NCBI GenBank assembly: GCA_016710115.1
Contig: JADJLN010000007.1
Location: 62,001-126,000, forward strand
Length of the DNA: 64,000 bases
Direction: 5' to 3'
DNA from: Saprospiraceae bacterium
GTDB taxonomy: Bacteria; Bacteroidota; Bacteroidia; Chitinophagales; Saprospiraceae
This document shows positions 49,218-57,466 of this stretch, piece by piece. The number at the start of each line of letters is the position of its first letter. Position 1 is the first letter of the stretch. Made by a program: the position numbers and the translations under genes. Under the pieces are notes generated by a model. The model worked only from the letters and a program-made list of their open reading frames with translations. It was not told the origin of the DNA and searched no databases.

Positions 49218-50201
49218 ATGGAATCTTCAATCAAGCGAATTGCGGTGTTTTGTTCCGGTGGTGATGCACCTGGGATGAATGCTTCCATTCGTGCTGTTGT
49301 TCGAACTGCGACGCACAACGACCTTCATATCTATGGTATCTACAGAGGCTTTGAAGGGATGATCAACGGAGAAATCGAGCGATTGGAGACCCACCATGTA
49401 GGCAATATTATTCACCGAGGTGGCACGATCCTCAAAACCGCCCGCAGTGAAGCCTTTCATACCAGACAAGGCCGTCAATTGGCTTATGAGAGCCTCATCG
49501 CCCAGGATATTGATGCCTGTATTGCGATCGGAGGGAATGGCACGTTTACAGGAGCTGAAATATTCTCCAGGGAATTCGGAATCCCTTTTATCGGCATTCC
49601 CGGAACGATCGATAATGATCTCTACGGGACAGATTTTACAATCGGATTTGATACAGCCGTCAATACCGCGGTCGAAGCTGTTGACCGGATCCGGGATACT
49701 GCCGACAGCCATAACCGGCTGTTCTTCATCGAGGTCATGGGTCGCCACTCCGGATACATTGCCTTGTATACAGGTATAGGAAGTGGCGCAGGCAGTGTCC
49801 TACTTCCGGAGCGGGACACGACCATTCAGGAGGTCATTCAGCAGCTGAAGGTCGGTGCCAAACGCAAGAAGCTGTTCGGCCTCGTCATCGTTGCAGAAGG
49901 GCATCCACTGGGTGGTGCCCAGGCCATTGCAGATGCCATCAAACAGGAATTCAGCTATTACGAAACGAAGGTGGCTATCATTGGTCATTTGCAACGTGGT
50001 GGATCGCCAACCGCACAAGACAGGGTGTTAGCCAGCAGGCTGGGACATGCTGCAGTTGAGGGCTTGCTGGAGGGACGACAAAATGTAATGGCCGGCCTGA
50101 TCAACAACGAGATTGCATTCACCCCGTTTACAGAAGCCATAGAAAAAGCCAAGGTCTTCAAACCTGATCTTCTGGAAATGGCCGAGATTCTGGGTCATTA
50201 G
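49218..50201 (+). CDS. pfkA: 6-phosphofructokinase
   Basis: Glycolytic kinase, 327 residues. SGGDAPGMNASIRAVVR (nucleotide site), the catalytic PGTIDNDLYGTDFTIGFDT, MGRHSGYIAL and HLQRGGSPTAQDR are present. The loop usually written GGDGS(T) reads GGNGTFTGA here, so the Asp that helps hold Mg-ATP is Asn. TIDND, with the catalytic base, is intact. Phosphate donor (ATP or pyrophosphate) is best predicted as ATP from the length and the GGxGT context, but the Asn leaves this open. Overlaps the end of the convergent membrane protein gene by 44 bases. Confidence 0.92.
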   Translation: MESSIKRIAVFCSGGDAPGMNASIRAVVRTATHNDLHIYGIYRGFEGMINGEIERLETHHVGNIIHRGGTILKTARSEAFHTRQGRQLAYESLIAQDIDACIAIGGNGTFTGAEIFSREFGIPFIGIPGTIDNDLYGTDFTIGFDTAVNTAVEAVDRIRDTADSHNRLFFIEVMGRHSGYIALYTGIGSGAGSVLLPERDTTIQEVIQQLKVGAKRKKLFGLVIVAEGHPLGGAQAIADAIKQEFSYYETKVAIIGHLQRGGSPTAQDRVLASRLGHAAVEGLLEGRQNVMAGLINNEIAFTPFTEAIEKAKVFKPDLLEMAEILGH

Positions 50202-51015
50202 ACTTGCGGTGAAGAAACAGATAAAGAGCTAAAGGTACCAGGCCATGTGGCACACGGATCAGGGTCTCATACGACCAGTTGATCAGTAGATCGCTCCAGT
50301 CTGACGATTGAACGTAACCACTCAAACGGCCAAGTGCAGTCAAGCTTCCCCACCCGATCAGATAGAACCAGACCATCCTGGGAACATTCAAGCGCACGAG
50401 CAGCAAACCTGCAGCAAGAATATCCAATAATCCAATGATGCAAATGAATTGATCTGCCAACTCCATAGGAATGCCGGTCGTTTGTCCAATCATTTCAACC
50501 CAGTATCCAGGGCGCGGAAAAACATTTATGGCATAAAGACCATGGACCAGAAAGACCAACATGATTGCACACCGTGCTAATGGAATCCAGATTCGCCGCT
50601 TATCGTTATAAGCAACTGACAGATAGCAAATTGGAGTTGACCACATCAATGTTTTCTCGAATATGGCCGGGAGCCAATGGTACTGACCGAAGGCACTCAT
50701 GAAGACATCAAAGCAAAGCAGCACAACACCGGGAAGGATCAGGTTCAACCATCTCCGGGAAGCCAGCACAGCCCCCAACGCAGTTGCATAAATCAGGGTC
50801 CATATGAGGGCAATGAATTCAGAAAACCAGGGATACACCTCAATTGCATAGGATTCCCAGGACATCCAGGGAGAAACCACATGACGCATAACGGATTCAT
50901 AACCCAGGAATTCGACAACTGGACTGACCGACCAGGCGCCCTGGAGAGTCTTCCCCAGAAACAGGAGGCCGGTTGCCCATCGCAGAGAGGATGTCACCAA
51001 TACAGAAGACTTCAT
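50158..51015 (-). CDS. Polytopic membrane protein (DoxX/HTTM-like)
   Basis: About 285 residues with some seven predicted membrane helices, the first from about residue 10. The short loops hold conserved-looking Trp and Arg residues (LRWATGLLFLGKTLQG, FGQYHWLPAIFEK). The arrangement recalls DoxX-like or vitamin-K-carboxylase-like (HTTM) membrane proteins, but I see no diagnostic motif. ATG 51015 is preferred to TTG 51024. It is divergent from the sulfatase-like gene, 85 bases apart. Confidence 0.65.
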   Translation of the reverse strand: MKSSVLVTSSLRWATGLLFLGKTLQGAWSVSPVVEFLGYESVMRHVVSPWMSWESYAIEVYPWFSEFIALIWTLIYATALGAVLASRRWLNLILPGVVLLCFDVFMSAFGQYHWLPAIFEKTLMWSTPICYLSVAYNDKRRIWIPLARCAIMLVFLVHGLYAINVFPRPGYWVEMIGQTTGIPMELADQFICIIGLLDILAAGLLLVRLNVPRMVWFYLIGWGSLTALGRLSGYVQSSDWSDLLINWSYETLIRVPHGLVPLALYLFLHRKSNDPESRPFPEDQV

Positions 51016-51100
51016 CAATTGCAAGATGTTCGTTCGATCAGTAACGAAGGTACAGGTCAGCGGGCTTTTGAAACAAACCGCGACGTGCTATCTTGGCCGT

Positions 51101-52870
51101 ATGAACGGGAACCGGATCAGAAGGACATTCTTTATCCTATTGCGATTTACCCTCTGGTTAGTCATCAGCAATTTGATCCTGTTCCTGCCCGTCACTGTTG
51201 CCTATCATGATGTTGCCGGATGGACCCCATTCGGTGGGATAGTGAATCTGGAAGTGGAAGGGAAGCTCAGCATATTGTTTCTCAGCCATAATTATCATCC
51301 TTTTCGGCTGCTTGGAGAGTGGACTATGGCCCTTTTTCTCCTGAGCGCGCTATCCAGAATGTGGACTGGATCACGTCTGCTTTCCTGGATTTTAGCCACT
51401 GTGTTCATATTCTGTTTTTTCTTTCAGTGCTATTATGCCCTGATGATGGGCATTTATGGCGAACCACCCTATTTCCGCAATGAATGGACATTGATCCAGG
51501 AAGTGGTTCCGGTTTATCTGGCCGGCAACGGTATTTCCTTTGGATGGGTACTTCTACTTCTTGGATTGTTCCTGAGTTTATTATTCTGGGTCACCTATCG
51601 ACTGTTTCGACGCTACTTCAAGACGATTCCTGCTGTCTTCTCCTACCGCTCAGGGAAGCTCCTTGCTGGTACGGTCTTACTCTTCATGACCGCAAGTCAG
51701 ATCAGATACCGAAATGCAGATGTTCATGACCTGCGTCTGAACAGTCAATGGATAATGCCCCGCATCCTGGATGCATTGGCTTGGGATAAACCAGACCCGT
51801 TGGATCATATCCGGTCCAGGTCTGAAATCTACTCGAGCTGGATGACGGACAGTCTGAGCAATCAGCCGGATATCTATCTCATTTTCATTGAATCGTATGG
51901 AGCTGTTCCCTTCCTGTCATCCTATATCCAGGGACCTTTCCTGGAAAAGATCGGGCAAATGAATTCCAGGCTGGAAGACAGGGGATGGCACTGTCAATCA
52001 ACCTATTCTTTATCCCCGATCAAAGGAGGTCGTTCCTGGCTTGCCTTTTCCTCTGCCCTTTTCGGGCTCCATATAGAAGATCAGCCCACGTACAACAGGA
52101 TGTTCAATCTGGACTTCCCTTATCCTCACCTGATCCGATATCTGAACAAGCAGGGTTACCGGACTATTCGCATGAATACCATGCAGACCAATGCGCAGAT
52201 CGATTCCATGATCCCCTACGACAAGGTCGCCGCATTTCATGAATTTGATGATTGGGTACTTTTTCCTGACATTCCCTATTCTGGATATGCGTACAATTCC
52301 ATTGGTGGAATTCCGGATCAGTTTGCTCTGGAGTATGTATGGGAAAGCCGGATCAAAAATGATCCTGCTCCTCATTTTGTCTTTTTTATAACCCTGGACA
52401 GTCATGCGCCCTGGTTTCCTCCTCCTCCGGTAAAAGCAGATTATCGTGATCTGAATAAGATTGTCAAAAGTCCCTACACTACTGATCGCAGTCTGGAAGC
52501 TGACGTTATGGATCGCTATCTGGCAACCATCAGTTATGAATGGGATTTTCTGGAACAGTTTATTCTCACTAAAGCAAAGGAAACGGACCTCTTCATCCTG
52601 ATCGGCGACCATCAGCCACCAGCTATGGAGCATCAGATCTGGAACCAGATCAATGATTTTGCAGTACCGCTGCACATCATATCGAGAGACACCCTGTTGG
52701 CTTCCCGGTTATCTTCATTTGATTTTGTCTCTGGTTTGATTCCTGTGGTAAAAGACAGTATCACATGGCGACATGAAGGCGTTTTCCCTCTGGTCCGGCA
52801 TATGTTGTTGAATCCTGAGCAGGAGGATGCACAATCATCCCCTGCTCCAATCCTTAGAACAGGGATTTAG
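51101..52870 (+). CDS. Membrane-anchored sulfatase/LTA-synthase-like hydrolase
   Basis: A 589-residue protein. About five N-terminal membrane helices (residues 10-225) carry a periplasmic alkaline-phosphatase-superfamily domain. Metal and substrate motifs: IYLIFIESYGA (Glu), the nucleophile region SPIKGGRSWLAFSSAL, FITLDSHAPWFPP, and ILIGDHQPP (Asp-His). In lipoteichoic acid synthases and phosphoethanolamine transferases the nucleophile is Thr; the Ser in GGRSW may play that part. Such enzymes often move phosphoglycerol or phosphoethanolamine from phospholipid to glycan. A TATCTTGG sequence ends four bases before the ATG. It borders, and may belong to, the cluster at 52.9-58.2 kb. Confidence 0.8.
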   Translation: MNGNRIRRTFFILLRFTLWLVISNLILFLPVTVAYHDVAGWTPFGGIVNLEVEGKLSILFLSHNYHPFRLLGEWTMALFLLSALSRMWTGSRLLSWILATVFIFCFFFQCYYALMMGIYGEPPYFRNEWTLIQEVVPVYLAGNGISFGWVLLLLGLFLSLLFWVTYRLFRRYFKTIPAVFSYRSGKLLAGTVLLFMTASQIRYRNADVHDLRLNSQWIMPRILDALAWDKPDPLDHIRSRSEIYSSWMTDSLSNQPDIYLIFIESYGAVPFLSSYIQGPFLEKIGQMNSRLEDRGWHCQSTYSLSPIKGGRSWLAFSSALFGLHIEDQPTYNRMFNLDFPYPHLIRYLNKQGYRTIRMNTMQTNAQIDSMIPYDKVAAFHEFDDWVLFPDIPYSGYAYNSIGGIPDQFALEYVWESRIKNDPAPHFVFFITLDSHAPWFPPPPVKADYRDLNKIVKSPYTTDRSLEADVMDRYLATISYEWDFLEQFILTKAKETDLFILIGDHQPPAMEHQIWNQINDFAVPLHIISRDTLLASRLSSFDFVSGLIPVVKDSITWRHEGVFPLVRHMLLNPEQEDAQSSPAPILRTGI

Positions 52871-52882
52871 TGGACTGTCGCA

Positions 52883-53845
52883 TTAGTTCATCCTTTCCAG
52901 CCAGGTGATCAACCTTGTGGCCTGGTCTTCCCATGTTGAGCCCTGAAAGGGACTGGGGGAGAATGCATGGATCATGGACAGAAATTCCCGAGGATCCTCG
53001 AATTGCTGCCACAAAAAATCGATCAACAGATCCAGAGATGGAAATAAGAGACCGTCTGTTCCATGTTTGATCAGGTTGGGCACATTACCGCCTCCAATTG
53101 CAAATACCGGGATTCCAGCGATCCGCGCCTCCTGGATGGCCATTCCGTAGCTTTCTTTTGGCGACACAGATAGAAGTGCGTGACAGGATCTCATTTTTGA
53201 TCGTAGCGAATCATGAGAAACGGATCCATGGAAGGCCATCCAGGTTTGGAGATCCAGGTCCTGGAGGATTTCCAGACAACGGAATGCATAGTTTCTGTCG
53301 AGATGGGCTTCACCGAAAATATGGACTTCAATCGTTCCTTGCCGAGGTCTTGGACGTCCCTTGCAAGTCTCCAGAAAAGCATGCATGCCCTTATCGGGAG
53401 TTAGGTTTGAAACCAGCATCAATTGGACAGGAAGCCCAGGACTTGCATCCATTCCAGAAGGCCGGGAAAGGACTCCAGGTTCCAACAACAAACAGCGCTC
53501 GGAGCGGACTCCTGACAACATCAGGTGATCATACAAAAACCGGCCGGTGAGCATAAACCGAACCTCGCTTTCGATCAGTCGAGGTAAATGTTGATCCAGC
53601 AAGGGGGTATCACTGTGGATCAGCAATATGATCCGATCCCATGTTGATGGCGGCAGATGGAGAAAATCAGAAAGAAACAGCGAATCCCAAATGATCCAAT
53701 CCTGTGGTTCACTTGATGTACCTGTGTCTTCCGAGATCTGAATGGATTGACCAAATTGATGCAAGGCTCTTACCAGGTAACGGTTGTAGAGGTTTCCTCC
53801 GGAACTGAACCGTGATGGGTCGGGTGCAATGAAATGCAGCTTCAC
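52883..53845 (-). CDS. Glycosyltransferase family 4
   Basis: A 320-residue GT-B enzyme. Start FIAPDPSRFSSGGNLYNRYL; the C-terminal nucleotide-sugar domain begins LVSNLTPDKGMHAFL and has the E-x7-E motif in KESYGMAIQEARIAGIPV, followed by GGGNVPNLIKHGTDGLLF. Retaining GT4 enzymes use UDP- or GDP-sugars. It starts with GTG, overlapping the stop of the PTPS-like gene by four bases, so it is the last gene of the ribA operon. The acceptor is unknown. Confidence 0.88.
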   Translation of the reverse strand: MKLHFIAPDPSRFSSGGNLYNRYLVRALHQFGQSIQISEDTGTSSEPQDWIIWDSLFLSDFLHLPPSTWDRIILLIHSDTPLLDQHLPRLIESEVRFMLTGRFLYDHLMLSGVRSERCLLLEPGVLSRPSGMDASPGLPVQLMLVSNLTPDKGMHAFLETCKGRPRPRQGTIEVHIFGEAHLDRNYAFRCLEILQDLDLQTWMAFHGSVSHDSLRSKMRSCHALLSVSPKESYGMAIQEARIAGIPVFAIGGGNVPNLIKHGTDGLLFPSLDLLIDFLWQQFEDPREFLSMIHAFSPSPFQGSTWEDQATRLITWLERMN

Positions 53846-54267
53846 AACCCGGAACCTGCGGGTGCGGAATAACTGGCCCTGGCCACCGGCGACTCTTCGA
53901 GGGTGATTTTCAACAGTCCGGAAAAGAAAGGCGCTACTCGTTGACTGACTTGTTCGTGGATATATTTTGCCAGGAATTCAGTGGTTGTCAGTTTGCCGGC
54001 GAATTCGGGCAGATTATCGAGATTCTGATAATTGATCCGGGCCAGCACGTCTTTCAGTATCGTGATCGCTGCACCAATATCCAGAACAACCTGTTCCCGG
54101 GTAAGCGTTTCACATGAAAATCCGGCATGGACAACATAGGTTGCACCATGCACCCACTGTGCCGGGCCAAAAAACGGATTTTTCAAGGAATGAGCGATCA
54201 TAACATGATCTGTAACCGTCAACTCGAACATGTTCTTGGATAGTTTAGCCGTACTGAATACAGACAT
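53842..54267 (-). CDS. PTPS/QueD-fold protein with altered zinc and catalytic residues
   Basis: A 141-residue T-fold protein. It follows the 6-pyruvoyl-tetrahydropterin synthase pattern: MIAHSLKNP (first zinc His), HGATYVVHAGF where the family has HGHxY, VVLDIG where the family has DF, YQNLDNLPEF where the family has LDHxxLN, TTTEFLAKYI, and a C-terminal Glu (TLEESPVARASY) that in PTPS binds the pterin. One zinc His is therefore Ala, and the catalytic His of the LDH motif is Asn. Other phyla carry similar HGAT-type proteins in similar gene sets (from memory, not checked). The pterin-binding Glu is kept, so a related substrate is likely. Confidence 0.82.
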   Translation of the reverse strand: MSVFSTAKLSKNMFELTVTDHVMIAHSLKNPFFGPAQWVHGATYVVHAGFSCETLTREQVVLDIGAAITILKDVLARINYQNLDNLPEFAGKLTTTEFLAKYIHEQVSQRVAPFFSGLLKITLEESPVARASYSAPAGSGL

Positions 54268-55225
54268 TCAATTCATCAACAGACTTGCCCCGCAGGTCCT
54301 GAAAGAAATCTGGACTCTCTGAAAACGGAATGACCTTCCCCAGAAACGATTGCAGAACAGGATCAGCCAGAAGGCGAAAGACAAGGGATTTACGTCGTTG
54401 TTGATCAAATTGGGGTGTCGCCGATCTGGCGATATGAGATACCTGTGAACTCAGAATCCGTTTCCTTCCAAAATGAAACGCAGCGCCCAGATCCAGTTTT
54501 ATTTCCTGCTGACCAAACCAACTCATTTCAATGATCCTGGCTTCAAGTCCTGACATATCAATTCCCCATTGAAGTCCTTCTGCGGTTGCGCTGGTATGAA
54601 AAACAAGATCAAATCGATCTGCTTCTGTTTGCTGTTCATCGATGACCGACAAGCCCTGGTCAAGTGCCCGCATTCTTCTGGCTGGATTCGTCTCCTTGAT
54701 CCGGAGTTCGATGCCTGGCATCGGTTTGAGGAGGTACGCCAGCAAGGCACCGATCAGCCCATAGCCGATGATGAGAATTCGTTCACCGATCATGGGTTGA
54801 GCATCCCAAACACCATTGATGGCTGTTTCGAGGTTGCTGGCAAGAATGGCTCGTTCCAATGGTACATTCTCGGGGACGACCGTCAAATCCCTCGTATTTA
54901 TAATGCACAAATCCTGGTGTGGATGCATGCAATGGACCCGTTCTCCAAGCCATTCCCGAGGACCTTTCACCACTTCCCCGGTCATTGAATACCCGTAGGT
55001 CAATGGAAAAGAAAAGTCGCCCTGCATGTAGGGAACCCTCATTTTTTCAAAGGCGGGCCGGCCAATTCCACCGCGGCATACTAATCGCTCCGTACCCAGA
55101 CTGACCATCGAAAAATGTGTCTGTACAACACATTCCTCAGGTTGGATGGATGGCAATGCTTGTGTGCGAATAATAGACTGTGTCGGACTGATATGCCAAA
55201 GTGCACGTGCCTCCATGGTGATCAT
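54245..55225 (-). CDS. Medium-chain dehydrogenase/reductase-like protein, zinc ligands lost
   Basis: A 326-residue MDR fold. An N-terminal GroES-like domain with FSMVSLGTERLVCRGG and FPLTYGYSMTGEVV, then a Rossmann domain with IIGYGLIGALLAYLL. The family's catalytic GHE motif reads GYS here, and the four-Cys structural zinc loop is missing, so it is unlikely to be a classical zinc alcohol dehydrogenase. It resembles the zinc-independent reductases of the SxGTE group. The ATG (55225) overlaps the ribA stop as ATGA, and the end overlaps the PTPS-like start by 23 bases, showing tight coupling. Confidence 0.8.
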   Translation of the reverse strand: MITMEARALWHISPTQSIIRTQALPSIQPEECVVQTHFSMVSLGTERLVCRGGIGRPAFEKMRVPYMQGDFSFPLTYGYSMTGEVVKGPREWLGERVHCMHPHQDLCIINTRDLTVVPENVPLERAILASNLETAINGVWDAQPMIGERILIIGYGLIGALLAYLLKPMPGIELRIKETNPARRMRALDQGLSVIDEQQTEADRFDLVFHTSATAEGLQWGIDMSGLEARIIEMSWFGQQEIKLDLGAAFHFGRKRILSSQVSHIARSATPQFDQQRRKSLVFRLLADPVLQSFLGKVIPFSESPDFFQDLRGKSVDELNVCIQYG

Positions 55226-55809
55226 TTCATGTCCAGCATGTGTCCCATATGATCCTGTTTGGCTCGCAGATATCCTGCATTCCCTGATTGAGGCTGAATG
55301 ATCAGTGGAATCCGTTCTATAACCTCAATACCCTGTATGGTCAATGCATCGATCTTCTCCGGGTTATTGGTTAATAGTCGGATCCGGGATATGCCCAGAT
55401 CTTTCAGGATCATCACGGCCGTTTCATAGGAACGTTCGTCTGCTTCAAAACCGAGATGGATGTTTGCATCGATGGTATTCAAGCCGGCATCCTGGAGTCT
55501 GTATGCCTTGATTTTGTTGATGATCCCAATGCCTCTTCCTTCCTGTCGAAGATACACGACAACACCACCATGGAGGGCGGCGATTTCCATCGCTTTATCG
55601 AGTTGTTCGCCACAATCGCATCGCCGAGAACCCCATACATCCCCTGTCCGGCCTTCGGAGTGGATACGAACCAAAACCGGTTGTTCAAGAGAAAAATCTT
55701 CGTGAACCATGGCCAGATGAGGCATCTTCTCCGAATCGTGATCCGCATATGCGATCATCTTGAAATTTCCCCACCTGGTCGGGATCATGACATCAGCCTG
55801 TCTTTCCAT
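55222..55809 (-). CDS. ribA: GTP cyclohydrolase II, stand-alone
   Basis: Opens GTP to 2,5-diamino-6-ribosylamino-pyrimidinone phosphate plus formate. 195 residues, the length of a stand-alone RibA, whereas many Bacteroidota use a fused RibBA. LRQEGRGIGIINKIKAY, GLNTIDANIHLGFEADER and IRLLTNNPEK are canonical. The zinc site is not: the family reads HSECLTGD...RCDCG, and here it is HSEGRTGDVWGSRRCDCG, so the first of three zinc Cys (Cys54 in E. coli) is Gly. It heads the operon ribA - MDR - PTPS-like - GT4. Whether it serves riboflavin or a special pathway cannot be decided from the window. Confidence 0.88.
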   Translation of the reverse strand: MERQADVMIPTRWGNFKMIAYADHDSEKMPHLAMVHEDFSLEQPVLVRIHSEGRTGDVWGSRRCDCGEQLDKAMEIAALHGGVVVYLRQEGRGIGIINKIKAYRLQDAGLNTIDANIHLGFEADERSYETAVMILKDLGISRIRLLTNNPEKIDALTIQGIEVIERIPLIIQPQSGNAGYLRAKQDHMGHMLDMK

Positions 55810-55856
55810 CTGACAAATGTGCTAAAAAAACTACATTAGAGACTTATGAATGGTCG
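55810..55856. promoter_or_regulatory. 47-base divergent promoter region of the ribA and methyltransferase operons
   Basis: On the minus strand CACATTTG (one mismatch to TAnnTTTG) ends four bases before the ribA ATG. On the + strand TACATTAG (one mismatch) lies about 18 bases before ATG 55857. An A7 run lies between them. The short shared spacer implies joint control of the two operons. Confidence 0.35.
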
Positions 55857-56717
55857 ATGAACGAAGGAACACATTCCAAAGAGGTCAGTCAATATTATGA
55901 TCAGAACACCCGATTGTTCAATATGTTTGGCAAAACCGGGGGAACAGGCAATATCCATGCATCGTTATGGGGACCCGGTGTATTGACCTCGACAGAAGCT
56001 TCCAATTTTACAAACCGTCTCATCCTGAATCATATCCAGACCAGAAAAAACAGGGTGGCCAATGTGCTGGACCTGGGATGTGGTACAGGGGCTTCATTAT
56101 CCTATCTGTGCAACCAGCTCGCGGTAGATACCCGGCTCCAGGGAGTAACTCTCAGCACTCGCCAGGCAAACAGGGCGAATCGTCTTTTCCTTTCTTCCTC
56201 TGGTCGCGTGGAAGTCCATGTTGCAGACTTTCATCATTTGCCTGATCCATGGACTGGTCAATTTGACGTGGCATTTGCCATAGAATCATTCGTACACAGC
56301 AATCAGCCTGAATCTTTTTTTCTTGAAGCTAAACGGATCTTGAAGCCAACAGGGGACCTGATCCTGATCGATACTTTTCCCGAGCCCGAGATCAACGAAC
56401 CAGAATTTGGCTTTACAAATGAAGTCACTGATTACCAGCAGTTCTGGAAGGCTGGAAATGTACTGGATCTGAATCAGATTGAATCACTGGCCAACCGGTG
56501 TGGTTTTGAAATCCGATCCGAGATTGACCTGACAGACTATGTGGAAAAAGACAGGTTGCGTGATCGCTGGATTGCCCGATACGTGCGAACATGCAAGCGA
56601 ATGACCGCCCTGCATCCCTATCTGAGGGCTTTACGTGGCGGGAACGCTGTCCAGGCAGGCTTTCGACATGGTTGGTTGACATATCGACAGATCAATTTGG
56701 CTTCATGCTCCATTTAG
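55857..56717 (+). CDS. SAM-dependent methyltransferase
   Basis: A 286-residue class I methyltransferase. SAM motif I LDLGCGTGASLSYLCNQL (about residues 70-87), then GVTLSTRQANRANRLF, a phrase seen in the cyclopropane synthase / tocopherol methyltransferase group, and FDVAFAIESFVHS (motif II). The C-terminus is long and Arg/Tyr-rich. The substrate is unknown. It overlaps the FkbM gene by 13 bases and heads the + strand operon opposite ribA. Confidence 0.85.
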   Translation: MNEGTHSKEVSQYYDQNTRLFNMFGKTGGTGNIHASLWGPGVLTSTEASNFTNRLILNHIQTRKNRVANVLDLGCGTGASLSYLCNQLAVDTRLQGVTLSTRQANRANRLFLSSSGRVEVHVADFHHLPDPWTGQFDVAFAIESFVHSNQPESFFLEAKRILKPTGDLILIDTFPEPEINEPEFGFTNEVTDYQQFWKAGNVLDLNQIESLANRCGFEIRSEIDLTDYVEKDRLRDRWIARYVRTCKRMTALHPYLRALRGGNAVQAGFRHGWLTYRQINLASCSI

Positions 56718-57466
56718 TGGCTTCCGTTCGAGCCTGGTTTGGCATCCTTCGTTCAAGGGCAATCTATTTTTGGAAACCAGGGAACCTGACCCGAATGAAG
56801 AACTTCTACTCCCCATTTATTCATTCCGGGGATCTTTGTTTTGATTTGGGCGCACATGTAGGCAACCGAACGGCCGTCTGGCGGGAGTTGGGTGCACGCG
56901 TCGTCGCTGTCGAGCCCCAGCCACGCTGTGTGACAGAACTCCAGTCCCGGTTTGCCAATGATCCTATGGTAACCCTGCTGGATATCGGCATGTCCAGTCA
57001 TCCTGGTGAAGCCACACTGTACATTAATCCTGCGTCGCCAACGATCAGTACATTGCGCAAACAGGACTGGCAAAGCCATATGGCGCAGTTCTCCTCCCGA
57101 AGAGAAACCTGGGATGAACAAGTGACCATTCAAACCAGGACACTGGACGAGTTGATTGTCAAATTTGGATTACCTGTATTCTGTAAAATAGATGTGGAGG
57201 GATCCGAACTGGAAGTATTGAGAGGTCTTCATCAGCCTATCCCCCACCTGTCTGTAGAATTTTTCAGTCAGGATATGGAATCTGCCTGGGCTTTGCTGGA
57301 TCGATTGGATGAACTGGGTACATATACCTACAATTATTCGCTTCGCGAACAACACCGGATGCAGATGGCTGATTATCAACTGCGAGAAGATCTGGTTAGG
57401 GCCCTGGCTGGACTAGCTGATCATGTTATTTCAGGGGATATCTATGCATTATGGCAACCACGATAA
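56705..57466 (+). CDS. FkbM-family methyltransferase
   Basis: A 253-residue class I methyltransferase of the FkbM type, usually O-methylating sugars or polyketides. CFDLGAHVGNRTAVWRELGA binds SAM; VVAVEPQPRC follows, and FCKIDVEGSELEVLRGL is the FkbM signature. The N-terminus has a hydrophobic-amphipathic helix that may touch membrane. ATG 56705 lies within the end of the previous gene; the gene itself overlaps the next by 16 bases. Confidence 0.88.
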   Translation: MLHLVASVRAWFGILRSRAIYFWKPGNLTRMKNFYSPFIHSGDLCFDLGAHVGNRTAVWRELGARVVAVEPQPRCVTELQSRFANDPMVTLLDIGMSSHPGEATLYINPASPTISTLRKQDWQSHMAQFSSRRETWDEQVTIQTRTLDELIVKFGLPVFCKIDVEGSELEVLRGLHQPIPHLSVEFFSQDMESAWALLDRLDELGTYTYNYSLREQHRMQMADYQLREDLVRALAGLADHVISGDIYALWQPR

